From NCBI GenBank assembly GCA_024103005.1, contig JAGFJA010000021.1, forward strand, positions 179,493 to 243,492: 64,000 bases of DNA, written 5' to 3'. This document shows, piece by piece, positions 37,101 through 44,196 of the stretch. Every line of letters begins with the position of its first letter. Position 1 is the first letter of the stretch. The notes below the pieces were generated by a model, which worked only from the letters and a program-made list of their open reading frames with translations, was not told the origin of the DNA and searched no databases. A program made the position numbers and the translations under genes. The stretch comes from Saprospiraceae bacterium. GTDB lineage: Bacteria; Bacteroidota; Bacteroidia; Chitinophagales; Saprospiraceae.

Positions 37101-37288
37101 AATCTAAGATGCCGGGTAAGATTAATATATATGATACCAAAGGCAAAAAATTAGTTTCTCGACCTGTGAACCTAAAAAATGGCAAGAACCAATTCAATCT
37201 TAATACCAGCCAGTTACAACCTGGAATATATTTAATTGAAATTCAAAGGGATAACTTAAGCAAAACCATAAAAATTGTAAAGGAATAA
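34172..37288 (+). CDS. Secreted M4 (thermolysin-type) metallopeptidase with propeller and T9SS domains
   Basis: Extracellular zinc protease of 1038 residues. In order: signal peptide 1-19 (ends SMAQ); FTP-type propeptide to ~270; catalytic M4 domain ~285-630 with HEMSH at 459-463 and Glu483 in NESFADVFG (HExxH-x19-E), and GVHINSGILN holding the active-site His. A region at ~650-950 of repeated FTDPDFNQINLANV-like and SDDGTLAVF-like blades resembles a TolB/WD40-type beta propeller, and a T9SS sorting domain (IFPNPATSN to KTIKIVKE) ends the chain. It is coupled to the lipoprotein gene upstream and followed by a terminator. Confidence 0.93.
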   Translation: MRKFFIYILLLCLSFPSMAQKGKTKPTGGKSDGPASIQIDFSKLKLPIINANTFDIPFYPKSFGKMLASTPNAVIKTYSITGLPVWIEGNLMNVSKINRQDIRSTAIDFLSINQKNFGIQNAAKEFKITKIASDDAATSHIKMQQEYKGIEVWNAEVMIHLRDGIPYLFNGRYIPTPSYVNTLPDITLNQAMEIVKKLYPIPDYSSQQLSLIGNNPLSGRLVIYTQIDKNEKGQLAYLIDIHPTLISKITLFVDAHNGKVIDEIKSYCALDYRHSDTNTSCTHLSDFINNTQVSQTTNFSPLDGPATATALDLNNVSRQIHTYQLNGNYFLLDASRQMFAGGNLPDDPKGAIWTIDAQGGSPENNNFNLVQLTSSNNSWNNKKAVSAHYNGGVAYEYFKNTFNRNSINGSGGTIISIINVNNSDGSNMDNAFWNGYAMFYGNGNQAFKPLAGALDVAGHEMSHGVIQATANLTYQGESGAMNESFADVFGALIDRDDYKIGEDVVLPGVFAGGALRDMSNPHNGGSSLNDQGWQPNHMNEKYTGSQDNGGVHINSGILNFAFYKIASKLGKDDAEKLYYAALTKYLTKSSQFIDCRNAVIQAAKDKYGANSPNIAQIENSFSEVGIGSGNGTTQPPDYGSNPGQDYILFTDPDFNQINLANVTTGEVNTLDFNGGLASKISVSDDGTLAVFIGKDKAMYYIQFDWSAGNYNIGLLDNSNQWRNVALSKDGLRLAGLLDTEEPYIYVFDLAGNTSNAFELYNPTTGDGNIFTSDVQYADAMEFDHSGEFLMYDALSSLGFFGAEFWDIGFLHVWNNNSKTYGDGTIEKLFSSLPDGVNVGNAVFSKNSPNVIAFDYFENGNNEVYELLAGNIETGELNVIYENNVLSYPCFSKDDKYLIFNALDNSNTDIIAAQQLNANKISPSGNPFVLINNSTLGTWFANGKRDLNDVISQNILTDNVNIFPNPATSNVNIQWISQSKMPGKINIYDTKGKKLVSRPVNLKNGKNQFNLNTSQLQPGIYLIEIQRDNLSKTIKIVKE

Positions 37289-37313
37289 ATTTTTTGAATC
37301 AACAATAATCCCG

Positions 37314-37347
37314 AATCCTTCTTTATATAATATAGAGAAGGATTTTT
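37314..37347 (+). terminator. Rho-independent terminator after the M4 peptidase
   Basis: AATCCTTCT (37314-37322) pairs with AGAAGGATT (37336-37344) around a 13-base loop, followed by TTT. It is 26 bp after the stop codon. Confidence 0.7.
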
Positions 37348-37358
37348 AATTTTACCGA

Positions 37359-38315
37359 ATGGAAAGACCCATTAAAGTTTTAGTAGTCAGATTTAGTTCT
37401 ATCGGAGATATTGTCCTTACTTCACCTGTAGTCAGATGCCTGAAGACTCAAATCAATGCAGAAGTCCACTTCCTTACAAAGCAAGCATTCCTTCCTTTAG
37501 TTGAACACAATCCTTACATCTATAAAGTCTGGATATTGGAGGAAAATTGCTCCGGACTTATCAGTAAATTAAAAAAGGAATCATTTGACTATTTCATTGA
37601 CTTGCATAAAAATATACGAAGTTTCAGGCTGGCATTTAGCCTTGGAGTAAGTAGGTTAACTTATCATAAGGCTACCTTTGAAAAACTCATGATGGTTTAC
37701 TTTAAAATCAATATTCTGCCCAAAACCCACGTCGCTGAAAGGTATCTAAAAGCGGTGAAACCACTCAGTATAGTTAATGACGGTCAGGGACTTGACTTTT
37801 TTTTCCCGGATAAATGGCAGGGAAGCCCCAAAACGGCAATTGACCGGCCTTATATCTGTGCCGTCATCGGAGCCACCCATTTTACTAAGAGGCTTCCGGT
37901 TGAAAATTGGATAAAGTTTATTCAAAATACAGACCAAAATGTTATATTAATAGGCGGAAAGACCGAAGAACAGGCAGCATTTGAAATATCTACGCATACA
38001 GGAGCCAATGTCCGCAATATGGTAGGAAAATTAACCTTGCTTGAATCCGCATTTATGTTAAACCATGCAGATAAAGTCATATCAAATGATACCGGAATGC
38101 TGCATATAGCTGCAGCTCTCAAAAAGCCTCTTGTATCCATCTGGGGAGGCACACTTTGGCAATATGGTTTTTGGCCATATTATCCCGAAGGAATGGATCT
38201 TAACAAATCTCTGGAAATTAAAAACTTATCTTGCAGACCTTGCTCCAAATTTGGACGGGATGATTGCCCTAAAAAGCATTTCAGATGTATGAAGGAAATT
38301 GAAATTAAATTATAG
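37359..38315 (+). CDS. Glycosyltransferase family 9, heptosyltransferase-like
   Basis: Transfers heptose or a related sugar to a lipopolysaccharide core-type acceptor. GT9 landmarks: N-terminal VVRFSSIGDIVLTSPVVR (~9-26), HFLTKQAFLPL, a second Rossmann half beginning AVIGATHFTKRLP, and the donor-binding SNDTGMLHIAAAL with PLVSIWGGT (~250-273). The C-terminus has four Cys in LSCRPCSKFGRDDCPKKHFRC, often seen in this branch. 318 residues. The gmhA/gmhB genes 26 kb away could supply its ADP-heptose donor (inference). Confidence 0.92.
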   Translation: MERPIKVLVVRFSSIGDIVLTSPVVRCLKTQINAEVHFLTKQAFLPLVEHNPYIYKVWILEENCSGLISKLKKESFDYFIDLHKNIRSFRLAFSLGVSRLTYHKATFEKLMMVYFKINILPKTHVAERYLKAVKPLSIVNDGQGLDFFFPDKWQGSPKTAIDRPYICAVIGATHFTKRLPVENWIKFIQNTDQNVILIGGKTEEQAAFEISTHTGANVRNMVGKLTLLESAFMLNHADKVISNDTGMLHIAAALKKPLVSIWGGTLWQYGFWPYYPEGMDLNKSLEIKNLSCRPCSKFGRDDCPKKHFRCMKEIEIKL

Positions 38316-38334
38316 TTCATTTATCCTTCTTGGA

Positions 38335-39765
38335 TTAAAACCTTATTTCATACATCAGGTGAGCTCCCAGCATTTGGTATTTTTCAGAAAAATTCACGTC
38401 GGTTAAGGTAAAATTGTTAGGATTTATATTAGCTCGTATGGCGAGTGCCAAAATATTGTTGTAAAAGGGTATTCCCATTTGAATTCCTGCTAAATAGGAT
38501 AAGCCCATTTTCCTTTTGTACAGGGCAGCATCATGGATTAAACCAAATTCATTCGGATTAATCAGAACATAGCCGGTCTGGTCCGTCAGTAAATTAATAT
38601 TAATACCAGCTTCTAATCCCAGAACAAAACCATCGAACTTTTTCTGATACCCAATTAACACCGGAACACTCAGCATGTGGTGGTAGTAATGCCGCCTTTC
38701 GTATTTATTAATGGTGGTTTCAGTAATAATGGGACCTTTAATGACTGTTATGGTATCATGATTTTCTGACTCGGTAATGGAGATTATCCCGATAGTGGTA
38801 TCTCTTTTAATATAACTATCTTCAAAGGTCAGACGCCTTGTTATCCGGTTGTAATTCAGGCCAGCCTTAAAATACCAGGGACCATTGACCTGAAATAACT
38901 TTCCATAAAGCGCCCCCTGCAACCCTTCCAGCGATAACTCGTTACTGCGACGGATTCTAAGAACTTCATTTTTTGAGACATCGCCTTCCATAGATGCCAA
39001 AGGGTAAAATATACCAACCTCAGGCACAATAGCAAAAGAATACCGTTTCCTCTGCTTAAAGGTAGGGCATTTTACATCCGGCAAAAAACCTGATAAACTT
39101 TTTTCAGCAGGACTAATTACAGAAGAGGACAAGGAAGGCATTAACTTCATAACAGTCGTCCGGCCGTAATCGCCTGATACGTCAGCAACATTTCCTGCAG
39201 AAAGCGAATTTTCCCGGGTAGAAGGAATAGAGGAGGCCCGGTCGGCATGTAAATTATTAGATGTTTTATTTAAGGAAACAATTTGATGTTCAACCGTTTC
39301 TGTTTGAATTCTTCCCTTCCGGGAAATCTCAGCAACACCACCCGGCTGATTTTCGTCTTTTGTGTAAACGGTATTGGGCTGCAGAGAGGATGAACTTTCC
39401 TTTATTTTACTATCAAATCCATTTACTTGCGAACCGGTGGGAATATTGGCATTTTCATCCGACGCATTACCATCCATATAGGTTTTGTCATAATCCTCAT
39501 TATCTTGCGACATTTTAATTGAACTAAAAGGATGATTCAATGTAACATCATTTGAATCAATAGAGCCGGACTTAAATTTAAGCGAGCCAAAGACACCCAA
39601 AAAGATAATGAACAACCCGACCCCGGCATATCCAATCCAATAAGGACGATGTTTTGTTTCTTTTGAGGGATTAAAAATACCGGCAATGAGCTTATCTGTA
39701 TTTACCTCTGATTCATAATCGGATAACTTATTGCGAATACTTTTTTCAAAATCTTTATAATTCAT
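38335..39765 (-). CDS. Anti-sigma-like protein with membrane helix and outer-membrane barrel
   Basis: Unusual architecture of 476 residues. The first ~44 residues are a charged cytoplasmic segment that starts 4 bp inside the ECF sigma gene, as anti-sigma factors often do. One membrane helix follows at ~45-62. Residues ~65-240 are a Ser/Asn/Asp-rich low-complexity linker. From ~245 to the end there is a beta-barrel-like domain of the outer-membrane type, with alternating aromatic strands (YSFAIVPEVGIFYPLAS, WYFKAGLNYNR, FVLGLEAGINI) and a terminal Phe. The chain would thus reach from cytoplasm to outer membrane. An anti-sigma role is inferred from the operon. Confidence 0.72.
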   Translation of the reverse strand: MNYKDFEKSIRNKLSDYESEVNTDKLIAGIFNPSKETKHRPYWIGYAGVGLFIIFLGVFGSLKFKSGSIDSNDVTLNHPFSSIKMSQDNEDYDKTYMDGNASDENANIPTGSQVNGFDSKIKESSSSLQPNTVYTKDENQPGGVAEISRKGRIQTETVEHQIVSLNKTSNNLHADRASSIPSTRENSLSAGNVADVSGDYGRTTVMKLMPSLSSSVISPAEKSLSGFLPDVKCPTFKQRKRYSFAIVPEVGIFYPLASMEGDVSKNEVLRIRRSNELSLEGLQGALYGKLFQVNGPWYFKAGLNYNRITRRLTFEDSYIKRDTTIGIISITESENHDTITVIKGPIITETTINKYERRHYYHHMLSVPVLIGYQKKFDGFVLGLEAGININLLTDQTGYVLINPNEFGLIHDAALYKRKMGLSYLAGIQMGIPFYNNILALAIRANINPNNFTLTDVNFSEKYQMLGAHLMYEIRF

Positions 39766-40334
39766 ATAATAGCAATTTTAGAATTAAAAAGTGAGCTATT
39801 ACTTTTATCTTCCATTTTCTGTATCATTTCTATCAGTCGCATCCTTGCTCTGGTTAATGTTGAGCGCGAGCTACTTTCGGTAATATTCAGTTCCTCTCCG
39901 ATTTCGCGATGACTAAAACCTTCCACAACAAACATATTAAATACAATATATTGGCTATCAGGGAGTTTCTTCACCAGTGCCATAATTTCATCAACGGTAA
40001 GGTTATTATAATCATCCGGTATGTAAGAGTGGTCGCTGAACCTTGCTTCTGATTCTTCGACAAACTGCAACTTGTAAAATTTCTTATTTATCCTCAGACA
40101 ATTATTAACAGCTATTTTTCTAGCCCATGTGATAAATTCAGATTCACCGTTATAGGAATGCAGATATTTAAATATATTGATAAATGTCTCCTGAAGTGCA
40201 TCCTGAGCCATATCCTTATTCCGACAATACCTCTCGCAAATAGCTAAGAGCCTTGGTGCAAAAGTCCTTACCAATAGCTCTTGACTACTTTGCTGCTGTT
40301 GTAGACAGCCTTGGAGTATATTGTCAATATCCAC
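39762..40334 (-). CDS. ECF-type RNA polymerase sigma factor
   Basis: Region 2 is visible as MAQDALQETFINIFKYLHSYNGESEFITWARKIAVN (about 57-93; the -10 binding helices), and region 4 as LPDSQYIVFNMFVVEGFSHREIGEELNITESSSRSTLTRAR (-35 recognition helix-turn-helix). 190 residues. Translation starts with GTG at 40334, directly touching the TAG stop of the lipoprotein gene with no spacer. The next gene overlaps by 4 bp and is the likely anti-sigma factor. Target promoters are not identified. Confidence 0.92.
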   Translation of the reverse strand: MDIDNILQGCLQQQQSSQELLVRTFAPRLLAICERYCRNKDMAQDALQETFINIFKYLHSYNGESEFITWARKIAVNNCLRINKKFYKLQFVEESEARFSDHSYIPDDYNNLTVDEIMALVKKLPDSQYIVFNMFVVEGFSHREIGEELNITESSSRSTLTRARMRLIEMIQKMEDKSNSSLFNSKIAII

Positions 40335-42590
40335 CTATAATATTTTAACTTTTTTATGTGCAATAAAACAACCGGACTTGGCATCTTTAACGACAACATA
40401 GTAATACCCCGGTGACAATCCCGTCAAATTCTGCTGACTATAGTCCTCGTTTAAATCATAAATACTGAAAATAGACACATCTCCTACGTCACAATTATAA
40501 CAACTCCCGGTACCAATGGAGTAAATAATTTTATTTCCGTCAATGATTTCATCATTCACAAAATTCAGAATCTTGAGTCCGTTATAGTTTGGTATCTGCA
40601 GGTTGAAATTTTCCTGACATCCCTGACCACCATATAAAACTCCACTCAATTTATAACCAGTCTCCAGAACATTTAATTCCTCCAAATCCCCCTTATCGTT
40701 CAAAATTTTCGAAAAACCGAAATCTCCTGTCAATTTACCATTTACAAAGTCACCTGACAATGAATATAGGTTCTGATAACAATAGGTAACATTGTCGATA
40801 TGAGGGAAATTCTTTGAATTAACAGAAACAGACAATTCCTTAGAACATCCGCTTGTATTGGTAACTGTTGCTTTGTATGTCGTCTCACCTGATGGCGTAA
40901 CTATTATTTCATTACCACTGTTACCATTGAACCAGGTTACCTGACTAATATTATCACCGGATATTCGTAGTGAGACCGGCCATTTACAGTCATCAGCCAC
41001 TATCCTGGCGTCAATAGCTCCTGAAGTCAGATATGAAAAAACCTTTGAACAGCCCGGATTTTGGATATCGGTAACTGTAACAGAATATACCTTCGACTCA
41101 GTAGAGGAAATGGAAATAGAATCACCATGACTACCTTCATCCCACTGATAGCCGTAAACCCCACTGCCGCCTGTCACCTGAACAGCTAGCGTATTGCAAT
41201 GAGCATTAAAGGTAGCATTCAGGTTACATCCACCCTTACACACTTCAAGTTGATAGCTTGATTTAAATTCAGACAAATCGACTTTTTCCGATTGAGTACC
41301 TTCTTCAAGATTAACACCATATATTGAAACTCCCTGAAAGGCACAAGAATAATTAAATATGTTGAACTCTGAATTTCCCGCTGCAAGCTGAATGATTGCA
41401 TGTTTATTACCCTGCTGCATCAAGACAACTGCATTTTCAAAAACTTTACCATTGCATAAAGTCGTAAAACTTAAATTTCTTTCATTCAAGTTCAATTCAA
41501 TATTATTAAGTACGACATTGCTGTTAAATGGACCAATCTGCAATTCTTTTGTGGGAGAATCACATAATGCCGGTTGAATACTCATCTTCAGCTCGCGATT
41601 TTCGGGCAATTTGGCATTGAAAAATCCATTGGCGTCAGTCAACCCCGAATAAACCTTCAATAATTGACCGTTGGCGGTGCACTCTATATTAATTTTAGCC
41701 TGATTAACCGGCAGGCCTTTACTATCCACAATCCTGGAAGAAATGTCTTTCAGTCCGTAGGGATCTCCGATAAGCCATGCACCCAATTGATTAATTACGC
41801 CATGATATTTATATCCATCAAAGGATGTCATATTGCGTTCAATCCACATTCCATTTACCTGATCAAACCACCAGGAAGATAAGTTATTGAATCTTTTATT
41901 GGAAGTAAAGCTAAATACTACCGAAGCATTCTGCTTTAAATTCAGTGTATTTCCGTTTGCATCAAATGCATCAACTCTGAAATAACCTGCGACTCCGATA
42001 ATTACTCTACTTCCCTTTAAATCATTACCCATCAGACCGCCAGGCATATAGGAAGCAAAATCAGGCGAAGATGCATCCTTTACAATTAAATTAATATTTA
42101 CCTTACCTGAGTAATCTTGTCCGTATTGAGTTACAAAGGCATTACCCGGAAAGGTTACACTTAATCCATCAGGTGTTTCTACTACCCCGCCGGCATCGGC
42201 CGTCAGGGAAAAGGCAGGTTTCGGCTTTACAAGGCGAACATAACTGTAGTTGATGCTTTCAGATCTGGGATAAATGTAATCTGAGCCTTCTAAAAAGCCA
42301 TCCCTGACAACTGAAATATAGGTTCCCTGAGCATCCATTTTGACATTTTTAAAAACAAACATCCCGGCATCGTTTGTTGAAGTAGTCGAACTGTATATTT
42401 CAACCTTTGCATTAGGAACAGGTCTGCCTTCATTGTCCAAAACGTAGCCAAAAACAGTACCAGTTACCTCCTGATATATCACCGGGCTTGTGCTGTCCAC
42501 TTTGTTGATATTTAAATCAATATCATCCCTGTGACAGGATAAAAGTCCGAAGCAATAAACGACTACAATAAATAAAAATAATCTCGGCAT
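40335..42590 (-). CDS. Large surface lipoprotein with carboxypeptidase-regulatory and SprB-like repeats
   Basis: A 751-residue lipoprotein (signal ending GLLSC, Cys19). Residues ~45-110 form a carboxypeptidase-regulatory-like domain (VTGTVFGYVLDNEGRPVPNAKVEI), and a second such unit begins near 285 (SRIVDSKGLPVNQAKI). Two units near 490-535 and 550-580 resemble SprB/PKD repeats (VTGGSGVYGYQWDEG, then YSVTVTDIQNPGCSK; TYKATVTNTSGCSK). No enzyme motif is visible. It heads an operon with an ECF sigma factor and an anti-sigma-like barrel protein. It may be a surface sensor or structural adhesin whose expression is tied to that sigma factor (inference). Confidence 0.75.
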   Translation of the reverse strand: MPRLFLFIVVVYCFGLLSCHRDDIDLNINKVDSTSPVIYQEVTGTVFGYVLDNEGRPVPNAKVEIYSSTTSTNDAGMFVFKNVKMDAQGTYISVVRDGFLEGSDYIYPRSESINYSYVRLVKPKPAFSLTADAGGVVETPDGLSVTFPGNAFVTQYGQDYSGKVNINLIVKDASSPDFASYMPGGLMGNDLKGSRVIIGVAGYFRVDAFDANGNTLNLKQNASVVFSFTSNKRFNNLSSWWFDQVNGMWIERNMTSFDGYKYHGVINQLGAWLIGDPYGLKDISSRIVDSKGLPVNQAKINIECTANGQLLKVYSGLTDANGFFNAKLPENRELKMSIQPALCDSPTKELQIGPFNSNVVLNNIELNLNERNLSFTTLCNGKVFENAVVLMQQGNKHAIIQLAAGNSEFNIFNYSCAFQGVSIYGVNLEEGTQSEKVDLSEFKSSYQLEVCKGGCNLNATFNAHCNTLAVQVTGGSGVYGYQWDEGSHGDSISISSTESKVYSVTVTDIQNPGCSKVFSYLTSGAIDARIVADDCKWPVSLRISGDNISQVTWFNGNSGNEIIVTPSGETTYKATVTNTSGCSKELSVSVNSKNFPHIDNVTYCYQNLYSLSGDFVNGKLTGDFGFSKILNDKGDLEELNVLETGYKLSGVLYGGQGCQENFNLQIPNYNGLKILNFVNDEIIDGNKIIYSIGTGSCYNCDVGDVSIFSIYDLNEDYSQQNLTGLSPGYYYVVVKDAKSGCFIAHKKVKIL

Positions 42591-42742
42591 GAAATAAAAT
42601 TCAATTTTAAATTAGCTTCATTCCATCTTTCAAATCTGGAACAATTAATTTAACATAGTCAAATATCAGGCAAAACGCTGCAATCTGTATAATATCGATA
42701 AATTATTAACCTAAAATACGAAGCCTAAGACTATACAGTATG

Positions 42743-44017
42743 TCAAAAATCACCTTCATACAATGGAAAATTCTTCATCTTGGTATTTACAGCCTGTTTT
42801 ACTTCAGAGATTATACTTTCATTGTTAAGGTTCATTAAAACTTTGTCAATCAACTCAACCACCTCCCTGCAATCATCTTCTTTAAAGCCACGGGAAGTGA
42901 TGGCAGGAGCACCGATTCTGATTCCAGACGTAATAGTCGGTTTCTGTGTATCAAATGGCACCATATTCTTATTGACAGTAATGTCAGCTTTTATCAGTGC
43001 ATTCTCGGCATCCTTTCCGGTTACACCTTTTGAGTGCAAGTTGAGTAAAACCAGATGGTTATCTGTGCCCCCACTGAAAACCTCATATCCTTTAGCTATG
43101 AAGGCCTCACTAAAAGCTTTGGCATTCAATATAACCTGTTGAATATATGACTTGTAGGAGGGCTGTAATGCTTCATAAAATGCAACGGCTTTAGCAGCAA
43201 TGACATGCTCCAGCGGACCACCCTGCATGCCGGGAAACACACCGCTATTCAATACAGCAGACATTTTGATGGCAGTGCCCTTGGCAGTGGTTCTACCCCA
43301 AGGATTATCAAAATCTTTACCCATCATGATTATTCCTCCTCTTGGCCCACGCAAAGTCTTATGAGTAGTGGAAGTAATAATATGACAATGAGGAACAGGG
43401 TTATTTAAAAATCCGGTGGCAATCAATCCGGCAGGATGTGCTATGTCGGCCATAAGTATCGCTCCTACAGCATCTGCAATTTCTCTGAAACGCTTGTAAT
43501 CCCAATCCCTGCTATATGCCGAGGCACCACAGATGATCAACTTTGGCATTTCTTTTCTTGCCACTTCTTCAACTTTATCCATATCAATTAATCCGGTGCT
43601 TTGTTCAACTCCATAAAAAACCGGAGTATATACTTTACCTGAGTAGTTAACCGGTGATCCATGGGATAAATGTCCTCCATGAGACAAGTTAAATCCCAAG
43701 ACCTTATCAAAAGGTTTAAGGCAAGCAAGGAAGACGGCAGCATTGGCCTGAGCCCCACTGTGTGGCTGCACATTGGCATATTCCACGCCAAACAACTCCT
43801 TTAGTCTGTCGATAGCCAACTGTTCTACTTCATCCACGACTTCACACCCACCATAATATCTTTTTCCGGGATAGCCTTCAGCATATTTATTGGTAAGTAC
43901 TGTCCCCATAGTTTTTATCACCTGAGCTGATGCAAAATTTTCAGAAGCAATTAATTCTATTCCTTCTCTTTGACGTTTTAATTCTTTGGCAATTAATGCC
44001 GGTACTATCTGATCCAT
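42743..44017 (-). CDS. glyA: Serine hydroxymethyltransferase
   Basis: PLP enzyme that converts serine and tetrahydrofolate to glycine and methylene-tetrahydrofolate. The PLP lysine is Lys220 in [13 protein letters not shown]. Other signatures: IASENFAS (~23-30), [15 protein letters not shown] (~43-57), and the FPGMQGGP loop. The length of 424 is typical. It appears monocistronic, with ~150-180 bp of AT-rich sequence on each side. Confidence 0.97.
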   Translation of the reverse strand: MDQIVPALIAKELKRQREGIELIASENFASAQVIKTMGTVLTNKYAEGYPGKRYYGGCEVVDEVEQLAIDRLKELFGVEYANVQPHSGAQANAAVFLACLKPFDKVLGFNLSHGGHLSHGSPVNYSGKVYTPVFYGVEQSTGLIDMDKVEEVARKEMPKLIICGASAYSRDWDYKRFREIADAVGAILMADIAHPAGLIATGFLNNPVPHCHIITSTTHKTLRGPRGGIIMMGKDFDNPWGRTTAKGTAIKMSAVLNSGVFPGMQGGPLEHVIAAKAVAFYEALQPSYKSYIQQVILNAKAFSEAFIAKGYEVFSGGTDNHLVLLNLHSKGVTGKDAENALIKADITVNKNMVPFDTQKPTITSGIRIGAPAITSRGFKEDDCREVVELIDKVLMNLNNESIISEVKQAVNTKMKNFPLYEGDF

Positions 44018-44196
44018 GATTATTTTTATATGAATACAAATTTATAATTATTATTCCATTGAGTTGATAAAATCAAGAATGATGGTATAAAATTGATATC
44101 ATCACGAATTTGAACTCAAACTATAACATACAGCTTTTATTGATTAGACCAATTCTTTATAAAACCATCGAATAAGTTAAATCTGAATTTTATAAT

